From NCBI GenBank assembly GCA_050486445.1, contig JBJHDH010000010.1, positions 1 to 64,000 of the forward strand: DNA of 64,000 nucleotides, read 5' to 3'. Position 1 is the stretch's first letter. The number at the start of each line of letters is the position of its first letter. Below are positions 7,939-16,296 of this stretch, in pieces. The notes below the pieces were generated by a model. The model was not told the origin of the DNA, made no database searches, and was given only the letters and a program-made list of their open reading frames with translations. This DNA comes from Euryhalocaulis sp050486445 (GTDB lineage: Bacteria; Pseudomonadota; Alphaproteobacteria; Caulobacterales; Maricaulaceae). The position numbers and the translations under genes are program-made.

Positions 7939-9159
7939 TCAATCATAGCCGCGGGAGCTGAACAGGGCACGGTGCTCTTCCAGCGCGTAGCGGTCGGTCA
8001 TGCCGGCCACATAATCGCAGACCGTGCGCGCGGTCGCGGCCGCGCCCGGCGCCCCGGCGCGGGCCTGCCATTCCAGCGGCAGCAGGTTCGGCTCTTCCAG
8101 ATACAGGCGGAACAGATCGGTCACGACCCGGCGGGCCAGGCTCATTTTCCGGTTCACGCCGGGGTGGCGGTACATGCGCGCGAACAGAAATTCGCGCAGC
8201 CCGTCCAGCTCTGCCCGCCGCGCATCGGAAAAGTCCGCGACCGGGGCGCCCAGCGCACGCACATCGGCGGCGCCTTGCGGATTGGCGCCGGCGAGGCGGC
8301 GGCGCGTTTCCTCCGCCACATCCATCACCATTTCACCGATCATTTCCCGCACCGCCTCATGCGTCTGGCGGGCGCGCGGCGTATCCGGCCATTGCGCCAG
8401 CACGCGCGCGAAGACCGGCCCGGCGAAGGGCGCCTCCAGCACATCCTCGATCCGGAACAGGCCCTGACGCAGCCCGTCGTCGATGTCGTGATTATTATAG
8501 GCGATGTCGTCGGCGATGGCGGCGATCTGCGCCTCTGGCCCCGCATAGGTATGCAACTCCAGACCGCGCCAGTCTTCATAGTCCAGCAGCGCCCAGGGCA
8601 AGTCAGATTCGGGCGCGCCGTCACGCAGCAGCGGGCCGTTATGCTTGACCACGCCTTCCAGCGTCTCCCAGGTCAGGTTCAGCCCGTCATGGCCGGGATA
8701 GCGCGTCTCGATCCGGGTGACGATGCGCAGGGTCTGGGCGTTGTGGTCAAAGCCGCCAAAGGGCTGCATCGCGAGGTCCAGCGCCACCTCTCCCGCATGG
8801 CCGAAGGGCGGATGGCCAAGATCGTGCGCCAGCGCCAGCGCCTCGGCCAGATCCTCGTCCAGCCCCAGCATCCGCGCCAGGGTGCGGGCGATCTGCGCCA
8901 CCTCCAGGCTGTGGGTCAGGCGGGTGCGGTAATGGTCGCCCTCATGCGCCACGAAAACCTGGGTCTTTTCCTTCAGCCGGCGGAAGGCGGTGGAATGCAG
9001 GATGCGGTCGCGGTCGCGCTGGAACGGGCTGCGCGCCGCGCTTTCGGGAACAGGGAAGCGGCGGCCCCGGCTGGCGCCCGGGTCGCTGGCGTAGATGGCG
9101 CGATGCGGCGTCCAGTCGCCCAAGCCCCTCCCCTTTCCTTTCACGGTCCGACTCTCCAT
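7939..9159 (-). CDS. dgt: Deoxyguanosinetriphosphate triphosphohydrolase-like protein (HD superfamily)
   Basis: A 406-residue HD-domain dNTP triphosphohydrolase, which cleaves dNTPs to nucleosides and triphosphate. Visible motifs are SPFQRDRDRILHSTAFRRL, the first histidine in RLTHSLEVAQIAR, the HD pair in ALAHDLGHPPFGH, and AIADDIAYNNHDIDDGL carrying the final metal-binding Asp. It matches the dGTPase-like group 2 family in length. The ATG at 9159 has no clear ribosome binding site; a TTG at 9123, preceded by a purine-rich GGAAAGGGGAGG, is an alternative start 12 codons later. It is divergent from the ErpA-like gene with only 21 nt between the two ATGs. Confidence 0.9.
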   Translation of the reverse strand: MESRTVKGKGRGLGDWTPHRAIYASDPGASRGRRFPVPESAARSPFQRDRDRILHSTAFRRLKEKTQVFVAHEGDHYRTRLTHSLEVAQIARTLARMLGLDEDLAEALALAHDLGHPPFGHAGEVALDLAMQPFGGFDHNAQTLRIVTRIETRYPGHDGLNLTWETLEGVVKHNGPLLRDGAPESDLPWALLDYEDWRGLELHTYAGPEAQIAAIADDIAYNNHDIDDGLRQGLFRIEDVLEAPFAGPVFARVLAQWPDTPRARQTHEAVREMIGEMVMDVAEETRRRLAGANPQGAADVRALGAPVADFSDARRAELDGLREFLFARMYRHPGVNRKMSLARRVVTDLFRLYLEEPNLLPLEWQARAGAPGAAATARTVCDYVAGMTDRYALEEHRALFSSRGYD

Positions 9160-9180
9160 ATAGCGGACGCAGGACCGCCG

Positions 9181-9522
9181 ATGAACGCCGCCGACGCCAT
9201 GACCGCCGACAATGTCATCCTGACCGAAAGCGCCGCCCGCCGGATCAACGAGATCGGAGGCGGGGCGAAAGTGCTGCGCGTGGCCGTGAATGGCGGCGGC
9301 TGTTCGGGCTTTTCCTATGGCTTTGAGCTGGAAGACGCCCCGGCCGGCGACGACATCGTGCTGGAGCGCAACGGCGCCCGCGTGGTGATCGACCCGGTCT
9401 CGCTGGATTTCCTGAAAGGCTCGAAGATCGACTTCAAGGACGAGCTGATCGGCGCGACCTTCCGCATCGAGAACCCGAACGCCAGATCCAGTTGCGGCTG
9501 CGGCGTCAGCTTTTCGGTTTAG
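9181..9522 (+). CDS. erpA: HesB/IscA-family iron-sulfur cluster insertion protein, ErpA-like
   Basis: A 113-residue A-type Fe-S carrier. The three conserved cysteines are present: one in VNGGGCSGFSYGF and two in SSCGCGVSFSV at the C-terminus. The ILTESAARRINEI start and the LDFLKGSKIDFKDELIGATF segment are typical. It passes [2Fe-2S] or [4Fe-4S] clusters from the scaffold to apoproteins in the cytoplasm. The start at 9181 follows a weak AGGA. The symbol rests on family resemblance; distinction from IscA or SufA paralogs is uncertain. Its stop overlaps the end of the convergent PemK-like toxin gene by 4 nt. Confidence 0.88.
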   Translation: MNAADAMTADNVILTESAARRINEIGGGAKVLRVAVNGGGCSGFSYGFELEDAPAGDDIVLERNGARVVIDPVSLDFLKGSKIDFKDELIGATFRIENPNARSSCGCGVSFSV

Positions 9523-9857
9523 AGACCCAGTACCCGGCGCATCGCTGTTTCCGCACGCTTTGCGTCGCGTTCTGAAAGCGCGCCCGCCTTTCCGCCAATC
9601 ACCGCCATATCGAACGTGAACAGCTTCCAGCGGATGACCGATGGACGCCGCAGACCGGCGTTCTCAAAATCTTCTATCGGAAGGTCCGTCACCCAACTCG
9701 ATTGGGAAGCGGTTGTAATCATCGCCGCGATAACGGCGCCCTCGCTGCCCTGATAGCCATCGCCGCTGACGACAAGGCAGGGGCGCGGCCTTGCGACGGC
9801 CATATCAGTGAATGGAAAAAGCGTAATCGCGATGTCAAAGCGGCTTAAGGTCGTCAT
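9519..9857 (-). CDS. PemK/MazF-family toxin
   Basis: A 112-residue protein resembling the PemK/MazF endoribonuclease fold: an early FPFTDMAVARPRPCLVVSG segment (strand, then the conserved RP and R/K-P-hydrophobic block), AVIAAMITTA, and SVIRWKLFTFD, which matches the conserved S/P-hydrophobic-R-x-x-K-hydrophobic-x-x-hydrophobic stretch in this family. Such toxins cleave mRNA at short sequences. The gene overlaps the upstream AbrB-like antitoxin gene by 23 nt, the usual antitoxin-first order with translational coupling. The exact subfamily cannot be settled by eye. Confidence 0.82.
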   Translation of the reverse strand: MTTLSRFDIAITLFPFTDMAVARPRPCLVVSGDGYQGSEGAVIAAMITTASQSSWVTDLPIEDFENAGLRRPSVIRWKLFTFDMAVIGGKAGALSERDAKRAETAMRRVLGL

Positions 9858-10110
9858 ACGCCTCGGCGTCCTCGGCCGTCGACCATTCGCTCAGCATCGG
9901 CTCGATTGCCCGCAGATATTCCATATCGACCGGACGTTTCTTGCGCACGGTGACGCTGTCGCCCTTTATTTCGAAAATCAGGAAATCGCCCGGCCCGGCC
10001 TTCAACGCCTTGCGGACGGCGCGCGGAATCGTCGTCTGCGCCTTGGCGGTCAGCTTGGCCTGACAGGCGATGAGGGCCTCATAGGCAGTGGGGGCTTCAC
10101 GAAATGTCAT
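9835..10110 (-). CDS. AbrB/PrlF-type antitoxin
   Basis: A 91-residue protein with a swapped-hairpin AbrB-type DNA-binding domain at about residues 17-60 (AKLTAKAQTTIPRAVRKAL, then GDFLIFEIKGDSVTVRK) and an acidic C-terminal tail expected to wrap the toxin. The TTIPRAVRKAL pattern is close to the PrlF family. The start at 10110 is favoured by an AGGAGG ribosome binding site just upstream and by a palindrome at 10121-10137; the frame is open much further upstream, but that stretch is antisense to the GNAT gene. It pairs with the PemK-like toxin downstream. Confidence 0.85.
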   Translation of the reverse strand: MTFREAPTAYEALIACQAKLTAKAQTTIPRAVRKALKAGPGDFLIFEIKGDSVTVRKKRPVDMEYLRAIEPMLSEWSTAEDAEAYDDLKPL

Positions 10111-10120
10111 GCTTCCGGAA

Positions 10121-10137
10121 AGTAATGCCTCCTTACT
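10121..10137 (-). promoter_or_regulatory. Inverted repeat, candidate antitoxin operator
   Basis: AGTAA (10121-10125) and TTACT (10133-10137) form a perfect inverted repeat with a 7-nt centre about 10 nt upstream of the antitoxin ATG; the ribosome binding site lies inside it. Its position suits autoregulation by the AbrB-like antitoxin. Confidence 0.45.
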
Positions 10138-10218
10138 CCCTTGTCCAGCCCGGTTCCACAAAGAATTGACGCGCGTTTTCCCGCCGGTCCGGCCGATACT
10201 GGAGCGGGGGGACGCCCG

Positions 10219-10788
10219 ATGCTCATCACCATCCGCCCGTATGAGCCGGAAGATTTCGAGGCCGCGATCCGGCTGTGGCATGACAGCCGCCGGTCCACCG
10301 GGCTGGACTCGGCCATGGACGCGGACAGGGACGATCTGCGCCTGCGCTTTGTGAGCGAGCGGGCGCGGGGCTGCGCCTGGTGGATCGCCATCGACGAAGA
10401 CAGCGGCGATGGCGAACCGCTCGGCCTGATCGGCATAAAGGGCGATACGCTGGACAAGCTCTATGTCGCGCCCGCGCTTCAGGGCCGGGGGATTGGCCGG
10501 CATATGCTGGACTTTGTGAAAGAGCAGCGCCCGGACGGCTTTCGCCTGTTCACCGCGCGCGCCAATCCGGCCTGCCGCTTTTATGCGCGCGAGGGGCTCT
10601 GGCCCGTGAAGGTCTTTCCCCATCCCGATCAGGACCACGACATCGTGCGGTTTGAATGGCGCCCCGGCAGGACCGCGCCGGGGCCGGAGCTGCCGGGCGT
10701 GCCGGAGTTTCCGGAGCCTGACCCGACCGCGCCGCGCTCTGGCTGGTTTACGCGGCGGCGGCCCGCCGACATCCGCCCCGATATCTGA
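10219..10788 (+). CDS. GNAT-family N-acetyltransferase
   Basis: A 189-residue GNAT protein. The N-terminal strand MLITIRPYEPEDFEAAIRLW and the acetyl-CoA-binding motif A, LYVAPALQGRGIGRHMLDF (about residues 78-96, with the Q/RxxGxG loop as QGRGIG), are clear. The C-terminal ANPACRFYAREGLWPV segment matches motif B. A Pro-rich C-terminal tail of about 35 residues is extra. Substrate unknown. The ATG at 10219 is preceded by GGGGGGACG, a plausible ribosome binding site. It is divergent from the toxin-antitoxin operon on its left and lies 51 nt before xth. Confidence 0.88.
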   Translation: MLITIRPYEPEDFEAAIRLWHDSRRSTGLDSAMDADRDDLRLRFVSERARGCAWWIAIDEDSGDGEPLGLIGIKGDTLDKLYVAPALQGRGIGRHMLDFVKEQRPDGFRLFTARANPACRFYAREGLWPVKVFPHPDQDHDIVRFEWRPGRTAPGPELPGVPEFPEPDPTAPRSGWFTRRRPADIRPDI

Positions 10789-10839
10789 CCTCTACATTTG
10801 ACGCTGACATCCGGCCGCGCGGCGGTCTATTCAGTGCGC

Positions 10840-11628
10840 ATGACCATCACCATCGCCGCATGGAATGTGAATTCGGTCCGCGCGCGCCTGCCGCGCGTGC
10901 TGGAATGGACGCGCGAGGCCGCGCCGGACGTGCTCTGCCTGCAAGAGCTGAAATGCGCGGAGGAGCAGTTCCCCCGCATGGAGTTCGAGGATCTCGGCTA
11001 TAATTGCGCCATCGACGGCCAGAAGACCTATAACGGCGTCGCGGTGCTGTCGAAATTTCCCATCGAGGAGACCGTGCGCGGCCTGCCCGGCGGCGATGGC
11101 GACGACCACGCCCGCTATCTGGAAACCCTGATCGCCGCGCCGGGCCGGCCGGTGCGCGTGGCCTCAATCTATGCGCCGAACGGCAACCCGGCGCCGGGGC
11201 CGAAATTCGACTACAAGCTGGACTGGCTGGACAGGCTGATCGCGCGCGCGCGCGAATTGCTGAGCCATGAGGAAGTGCTCGCCATCGCCGGCGACTACAA
11301 CATTATTCCCACGGCGGACGATGTGCATGACGCGGCGGCGTGGGCGGCGGACGCGCTGTTCCTGCCCGAGGCCCGCGCGAAATACCGCGCCCTGCTGAAC
11401 CTGGGCCTGACCAGCGCGTTTGAGCAGGCGGACGGCCGCGCGCACCAATATACGTTCTGGGACTATCAGGCCGGGGCATGGCCGAAAAATCACGGCATCC
11501 GCATCGACCATATATTGCTGTCGCCCGAGGCCGCCGACCGGCTGAAAGGCTTCACCATCCACGCCGCCGAACGCGCGAAGGAAAAGGCCAGCGACCATGT
11601 GCCGGTGGTGGTGGAGTTGGGGGTTTGA
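10840..11628 (+). CDS. xth: Exodeoxyribonuclease III (AP endonuclease family 1)
   Basis: A 262-residue exonuclease III / AP endonuclease, used in base-excision repair. Core motifs are AAWNVNSVRARLPRVL (Asn near the start), the metal-binding glutamate in CLQELKCAE, the catalytic tyrosine region VASIYAPNGN, GDYNIIPTADDVHD (Asp and Asn), and the C-terminal RIDHILLSPEA and KASDHVPVVVEL with the catalytic His. The start at 10840 (MTITIAAWN) is preferred over a TTG-type start 42 nt upstream, because family members begin right before the first strand. Confidence 0.95.
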   Translation: MTITIAAWNVNSVRARLPRVLEWTREAAPDVLCLQELKCAEEQFPRMEFEDLGYNCAIDGQKTYNGVAVLSKFPIEETVRGLPGGDGDDHARYLETLIAAPGRPVRVASIYAPNGNPAPGPKFDYKLDWLDRLIARARELLSHEEVLAIAGDYNIIPTADDVHDAAAWAADALFLPEARAKYRALLNLGLTSAFEQADGRAHQYTFWDYQAGAWPKNHGIRIDHILLSPEAADRLKGFTIHAAERAKEKASDHVPVVVELGV

Positions 11629-11679
11629 TCCTTCCCCGGCCCCCAGGCCCTATTGAAAAGAGATGCACTGGATATTATT

Positions 11680-11697
11680 CTTACTTCCAAGAGTAAG
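11680..11697 (+). promoter_or_regulatory. Inverted repeat upstream of the AbrB/VapC-like pair
   Basis: CTTACT (11680-11685) and AGTAAG (11692-11697) form a perfect 6-bp inverted repeat with a 6-nt centre, ending 10 nt before the antitoxin ATG; the AAGGA ribosome binding site overlaps the right arm. It is a candidate operator. It shares AGTAAGGA with the site in front of the other toxin-antitoxin locus, though part of that is the ribosome binding site. Confidence 0.5.
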
Positions 11698-11707
11698 GAT
11701 ATTTCCG

Positions 11708-11980
11708 ATGCGCATCACATCGAAGGGACAGGTCACGATTCCGCGGGAGGTGCGCGAGCGCGCCGGGCTTATGCCGGGCACGGACGTGGATTTCGAAATT
11801 GACGCAAAGGGCGCGGTGCGGGTCATGAAGGTCCAGGCAAAAGCTGGCCGCAAGACGCGCGGGCAAAAACTGGTCGAGCGGCTTCAGGGCAAAGGCGACT
11901 TCAAAGGAATGACCGCCGATGAGGTGGTGCTGATGATGCGCGGCGCGCCTGCCGACGCCGATACGCCTCCCCGCCGGTAA
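11708..11980 (+). CDS. AbrB/MazE-type antitoxin
   Basis: A 90-residue protein opening with the AbrB-type sequence MRITSKGQVTIPREVRERAG, then GTDVDFEIDAKGAVRVMK, a complete swapped-hairpin domain within the first 45 residues. The rest is basic, then carries FKGMTADEVVLMMRG, likely the toxin-binding helix. It is 8 nt upstream of the PIN-domain gene, in the antitoxin-first order of VapBC systems. The ATG at 11708 is supported by AAGGA 8 nt upstream. Confidence 0.9.
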   Translation: MRITSKGQVTIPREVRERAGLMPGTDVDFEIDAKGAVRVMKVQAKAGRKTRGQKLVERLQGKGDFKGMTADEVVLMMRGAPADADTPPRR

Positions 11981-11988
11981 CGCACCGG

Positions 11989-12387
11989 ATGATCCTGGTC
12001 GATTCCAACGTCATTATTGATGTGCTGGCCAGAGTCGCATCCTGGAAGGCATGGTCAACGGCTGCCCTGAACGCAGCGGTGAATAGCGACGAGGTCGCAA
12101 TCAATCCAATCATCTATGCCGAGATCGCCGCCGGTTTTACGACGAAGGACGCGCTTGACGCGGCGCTTGACGATGATTTCCGCCGCCTTCCCTTGCCCTA
12201 TGACGCCGGATACATCGCCGGTCAGGCGTTCACAGAATACCGGCGCCGGGGCGGCCCACGCATGACCTTGCTGCCGGACTTCTATATCGGCGCCCATGCG
12301 GCGGCTTCCGACATGCGCCTTCTGACGCGCGACCCCGGACGCTATCGCAGCTATTTCCCGAGCGTGACCCTCATCGCCCCGGCCTAG
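11989..12387 (+). CDS. VapC-like PIN-domain toxin
   Basis: A 132-residue PIN-domain ribonuclease. Acidic active-site residues expected for the fold are seen as Asp in MILVDSNVIIDVL (residue 5), Glu in IIYAEIAAGF, and Asp in LLPDFYIGAHA, with a further Asp in LLTRDPGRY. VapC toxins typically cleave initiator tRNA or the 23S sarcin-ricin loop; the target here is unknown. Its stop codon shares a CTAG tetranucleotide with the stop of the convergent DUF3137 gene. Confidence 0.9.
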   Translation: MILVDSNVIIDVLARVASWKAWSTAALNAAVNSDEVAINPIIYAEIAAGFTTKDALDAALDDDFRRLPLPYDAGYIAGQAFTEYRRRGGPRMTLLPDFYIGAHAAASDMRLLTRDPGRYRSYFPSVTLIAPA

Positions 12388-13316
12388 CGCCCCGCGGGGA
12401 GGGCGCGCAGGGCGGCGGTGAGGGCGCGGACGGAGGCCAGTTCGCCGATGAGCCGTTTCATGCGCGCGGGGTCTTCCAGCGGCGCGAAGACCGAGCCGGC
12501 CTCGAACAGATTGCTGCTCTCCAGCGCGAAATAGAGATGGCCATCGGCGAAGGCGGCGCGCAGCTTCTTGCCGTGGAATTGCGTTTCCAGCTCCAGCAGG
12601 CGCTGCATCACCAGTGGTGTGACCAGATAGCGCGCCTCGACCTGATCGGTGGTCCAGAGCGCGAACAGCCGCTCGAATTCCGCGACGCCGAGACCGGCGC
12701 GCTTCATGCCCGGCGGCGCGAAACCGGCGAGCGCGCGGCGCGCCAGAACCGTCTGGCCCAGAATCCGCGCCGGATGCGCGACGCGCCCGATCAGGCCGCG
12801 AAACACGGTGACGGTATGGGTGCTGTTTTTCGTGCGCACCTGTTTGGTCAGATGCGCCTCGCACAGTGCGAAATCCGGCCCGTCGATGCGGTCCTCGAAT
12901 GTGGCGCGGTCGTGCCCGTCAAACAGGCGGTAGTCTTTCAGCGCGCCATAGGCCGGGGGATCGAAATCCTTTTCCGTATGCGTGAAGCCCAGCGCCTCTA
13001 CCGCCGGATGCAGCAGCGCATGCTTGCTGCGCGAGGCCACGCCAGCCAGCGGAATGAAGCCGCCCGCGCCGGCGAAGACGAGCGAAGCCAGCGCCGCGAA
13101 CAGCGCGAACGGCCCCGCGCCGCCCGCCGCGCCGAACGCGGCCAGCAGGATCAGCGCCAGCAGAAGGCCGGCGCCGAGCGCCATGAAAAAGATGCGCACG
13201 GCGCGGCGGCGCGCAGCCTCCAGATCGCGCAGCGCCGGCGCGACCTGTTCCTTCCAGACGCGCGGAAAATCCTCAAAACCCTCGGGCAGATCGCCGAGCG
13301 CGGCGGCGGGACTCAG
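12384..13316 (-). CDS. DUF3137 family membrane protein, probable CTG start
   Basis: An uncharacterised DUF3137 protein with two adjacent hydrophobic segments near the N-terminus (LGAGLLLALILLAAFGAAG and FALFAALASLVFAGAGG) and a soluble C-terminal domain with conserved RATFEDRIDGPDF and VFRGLIGRV stretches. A GTG at 13199 would give 271 residues. However, the same frame continues upstream for 39 codons with protein-like sequence (LGDLPEGFEDFPRVWKEQV and PALRDLEAARRRA), which is the usual DUF3137 N-terminal helix. No ATG, GTG or TTG exists there, but a CTG at 13314-13316 overlaps the valS stop (CTGA) with GGAG about 10 nt upstream. I use that start, giving about 310 residues. Confidence 0.72.
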   Translation of the reverse strand: MSPAAALGDLPEGFEDFPRVWKEQVAPALRDLEAARRRAVRIFFMALGAGLLLALILLAAFGAAGGAGPFALFAALASLVFAGAGGFIPLAGVASRSKHALLHPAVEALGFTHTEKDFDPPAYGALKDYRLFDGHDRATFEDRIDGPDFALCEAHLTKQVRTKNSTHTVTVFRGLIGRVAHPARILGQTVLARRALAGFAPPGMKRAGLGVAEFERLFALWTTDQVEARYLVTPLVMQRLLELETQFHGKKLRAAFADGHLYFALESSNLFEAGSVFAPLEDPARMKRLIGELASVRALTAALRALPAGR

Positions 13317-16219
13317 CCGACCTGCTCCAGCCGGGCGAGCGCCGCGGCGAGCTTGTCTCTGGTCTCTATCGCGGCGGCGAGTTTTTCGCGCTCCGCCGCC
13401 ACCACCTCTTCCGGCGCGCGGGCGACGAAGCTCTCATTGCCAAGCTTTTTCTCGAAGCGGCTGATCTCGGAATCCATACGGGCGATCTCTTTCGACAGGC
13501 GCTCGCGCTCCGCGCCCACATCGATCAGCCCGGCGAGCGGCAGGGCGACGGTCGCCTCGCCCACCACAGACTGCGCCGAACCTTTCGGCGCCTCGTCCAC
13601 GAAGTCCACGCTTTGCAGCCGCGCCAAACGCATCAGCGGCTCGGCAAGGCGGCGCGCGCGGTCCTGCGTTGCGGCGGAGGCGCCGGCGAGCAGCAGCGGC
13701 GCCTTCGCCCCCGGCGGCACATTCAGTTCAGCGCGGATCGAGCGCACCTCTGTCACCAGCGCGATCAGCCATTCGATGTCGTTGCTTGCCGCTTCGTCGC
13801 GCGGCAGGTCCGCGAGGTCCGGCCAGTCCGAGACGATCAGCAGACGGCCCCCGGCGTTTTCCCGTGCGCCGGTCTTTTCCCAGAGTTCCTCGCTGAGGAA
13901 CGGCATGAAGGGGTGGAGCAGCCGCAAAATCTGGCCCAGCGCCCAGGCGCCCGTGGCGCGGGTCTCGGATTTTTCGGCGTCCGTCCCCTCGGCCATCACC
14001 GGCTTGATGAGTTCGAGATACCAGTCGCAATAGACATTCCAGACGAAGCGATAGAGCGCGCCGGCGGCCTCGTTGAATTTATACGCCTCCAGCCCCTCTG
14101 TGACTTCGCGCGCGGCGGCGGCGGCCTCGCCCGCGATCCAGCGATTGACCGGCAGGGTGAGCGCGGCGGGATCGAAATCCGGCGCATGGGCAAAGCCGTT
14201 CATCTGGCCGAAGCGCGCGGCGTTCCACAATTTGGTGCCGAAATTCCGGTAGCCGGCGATGCGCTGTTCACTGAGCCTGATGTCGCGGCCCTGCGCCGCC
14301 ATAGCGGCGAGGGTGAAGCGCAGCGCATCGGCGCCGTATTGGCCGATCAAGTCCATCGGGTCGATGACATTGCCCTTGGACTTCGACATTTTCTGGCCCT
14401 GCTCGTCGCGGACCAGCGCGTGGATATAGACGTCGCGGAACGGAATTTCGTTCTGGAATTTCAGGCCCATCATCATCATGCGGGCGACCCAGAAGAAGAT
14501 GATGTCGAAGCCCGTCACCAGAGTCGCGGTGGGATAGAAACTCTTCAACTCCGGCGTCTCGTCCGGCCAGCCGAGCGTGGAAAACGGCCACAGCGCGGAA
14601 CTGAACCATGTGTCGAGGACGTCTTCGTCGCGCCAGATGAAAATGGACCGCAACGCCTGTCCCTTCGCGGCGGCGTCATTGTATGCGGCCTCAGCCTGTT
14701 TCGAGTCCGCCATGATCTGGACGCTTTGCCCATAATGCTCTTGGGCCTGCTCCCGCGCCTCGTCCTCTGTTTCCGCAACGAAAACATCGCACCCTTCACC
14801 GCCGGTCCAGTCGTGGGACAGGGCGTGAAGGCCGTCGCCAGTTTTCCGTTTCGGCCCATACCAGGCCGGAATGCGGTGGCCCCACCAGAGCTGGCGCGAG
14901 ATGCACCAGGGCTCGATGTTTTCCATCCAGTTGAAATAGGTTTTGGACCAGTTCTCGGGCGTGAAGCGTGTGCGGCCCTCGCGCACCGCTGCGATGGCGG
15001 GCTGGGCCAAAGTCTTCGCATCGACATACCACTGGTCGGTCAGATACGGCTCGATGACGGCGCCGGAGCGGTCGCCATAGGGTGTCATGATCTTCGCCGG
15101 CTCGATTTTGCGCAGCAGGCCGAGCCGCTCCATCTCCGCCACCACGGTCTTGCGCGCATCGAAGCGGTCCATGCCGCGATAGGCGTCGGGCACAGGCCCG
15201 GCCATGCGTGCGCGGTCATCCATCACATTGATGGAGTCCAGTCCGTGCCGCTTCCCGACCTCGAAATCGTTGAAGTCGTGCGCGGGGGTGATCTTCACCG
15301 CGCCGCTGCCCTTTTCCGGGTCGGCGTATTCGTCGGCGACGATGGGAATCTGCCGCCCCACGATGGGCAGCGTCACCGTCTCGCCGACCAGATGCGTATA
15401 GCGGTCGTCGTCCGGGGGCACGGCGACGGCGGTATCGCCCAGCATGGTTTCGGGCCGCGTGGTGGCGACGACGATATAATCGCGCTCTTCCCACTCCGTC
15501 GGCGCGCCATCTTCGTCGAAAGCGATAGGAAACTGGTATTTCGAGCCGTCCGAAAGCGGATATTTGAAGTGCCAGTAATGGCCATCGACCTCGCGGTTCT
15601 CGACCTCCAGATCGCTGATCGCGGTCTGGAAGTGCGGATCCCAGTTCACCAGCCGCTTGTCGCGATAGATCAGGCCGTCTTTGTAGAGATCAACAAAGAC
15701 CTTCATCACGGCCCTGACCATCTGGTCATCGGGCGCGCCGGTCTCGCCGAGCGTGAAACGCGCGCGGTCCCAGTCACAGGAGGCGCCCAGACTCTTGAGC
15801 TGGTTTATGATGGTTCCGCCGGACTCCGCCTTCCAGCTCCAGACGCGATCCACGAACGCCTCGCGGCCCATCGACCGGCGATCCTGATTGCCCGTTTCCG
15901 CAAGCTGGCGCTCCACCACCATCTGGGTGGCGATACCGGCATGGTCCGTGCCCGGCTGCCACAGCACGTTCTTGCCGCGCATCCGCTCGAACCGGACCAG
16001 CACGTCCTGGAGCGTGTTGTTGAGCGCGTGGCCCATATGCAGGCTGCCGGTGACATTCGGCGGCGGAATGACGATGCAATACGGGTCCGCCGCGGGGTCG
16101 CCGGAGGGCTTGAAGGCGCCCGCCTCCTCCCAGCGCTTATACCAGCGCGGCTCGGCCTCCGCGGGGTCGAAGGTCTTGGGCAGAGCGGGTTCGGGCGCGG
16201 GATTTTCGGTGTCGGGCAT
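13313..16219 (-). CDS. valS: Valine--tRNA ligase
   Basis: Class Ia valyl-tRNA synthetase of 968 residues, a normal length. The HIGH-type motif appears in PPPNVTGSLHMGHALN near residue 50 and KMSKSKGNVIDP near residue 612. The editing domain (TTRPETMLGDTAVAV), the anticodon-binding domain and a C-terminal coiled-coil arm (ERLSKEIARMDSEISRFEKKL) are all present. It charges tRNA-Val with valine. It is downstream of popZ, the same adjacency as in Caulobacter, with a repeat-filled 332-nt gap between them. Confidence 0.97.
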   Translation of the reverse strand: MPDTENPAPEPALPKTFDPAEAEPRWYKRWEEAGAFKPSGDPAADPYCIVIPPPNVTGSLHMGHALNNTLQDVLVRFERMRGKNVLWQPGTDHAGIATQMVVERQLAETGNQDRRSMGREAFVDRVWSWKAESGGTIINQLKSLGASCDWDRARFTLGETGAPDDQMVRAVMKVFVDLYKDGLIYRDKRLVNWDPHFQTAISDLEVENREVDGHYWHFKYPLSDGSKYQFPIAFDEDGAPTEWEERDYIVVATTRPETMLGDTAVAVPPDDDRYTHLVGETVTLPIVGRQIPIVADEYADPEKGSGAVKITPAHDFNDFEVGKRHGLDSINVMDDRARMAGPVPDAYRGMDRFDARKTVVAEMERLGLLRKIEPAKIMTPYGDRSGAVIEPYLTDQWYVDAKTLAQPAIAAVREGRTRFTPENWSKTYFNWMENIEPWCISRQLWWGHRIPAWYGPKRKTGDGLHALSHDWTGGEGCDVFVAETEDEAREQAQEHYGQSVQIMADSKQAEAAYNDAAAKGQALRSIFIWRDEDVLDTWFSSALWPFSTLGWPDETPELKSFYPTATLVTGFDIIFFWVARMMMMGLKFQNEIPFRDVYIHALVRDEQGQKMSKSKGNVIDPMDLIGQYGADALRFTLAAMAAQGRDIRLSEQRIAGYRNFGTKLWNAARFGQMNGFAHAPDFDPAALTLPVNRWIAGEAAAAAREVTEGLEAYKFNEAAGALYRFVWNVYCDWYLELIKPVMAEGTDAEKSETRATGAWALGQILRLLHPFMPFLSEELWEKTGARENAGGRLLIVSDWPDLADLPRDEAASNDIEWLIALVTEVRSIRAELNVPPGAKAPLLLAGASAATQDRARRLAEPLMRLARLQSVDFVDEAPKGSAQSVVGEATVALPLAGLIDVGAERERLSKEIARMDSEISRFEKKLGNESFVARAPEEVVAAEREKLAAAIETRDKLAAALARLEQVG

Positions 16220-16296
16220 GGCGGCGCGTTGTGCGGCGCCCGAAGCCCGCTTTCAAGCGCCTGCCCGCTTTCAATTTGAGGCTTGAGCCGCGAACC

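Noticed and set aside
6862..9180. Plus-strand frame running into the ErpA-like gene
   Set aside because: The real protein starts at 9181; the upstream part is antisense to the sigma factor, DGPF and dgt genes.
13613..16279. An 888-codon plus-strand frame opposite valS
   Set aside because: Antisense to a complete valyl-tRNA synthetase; no domain seen.
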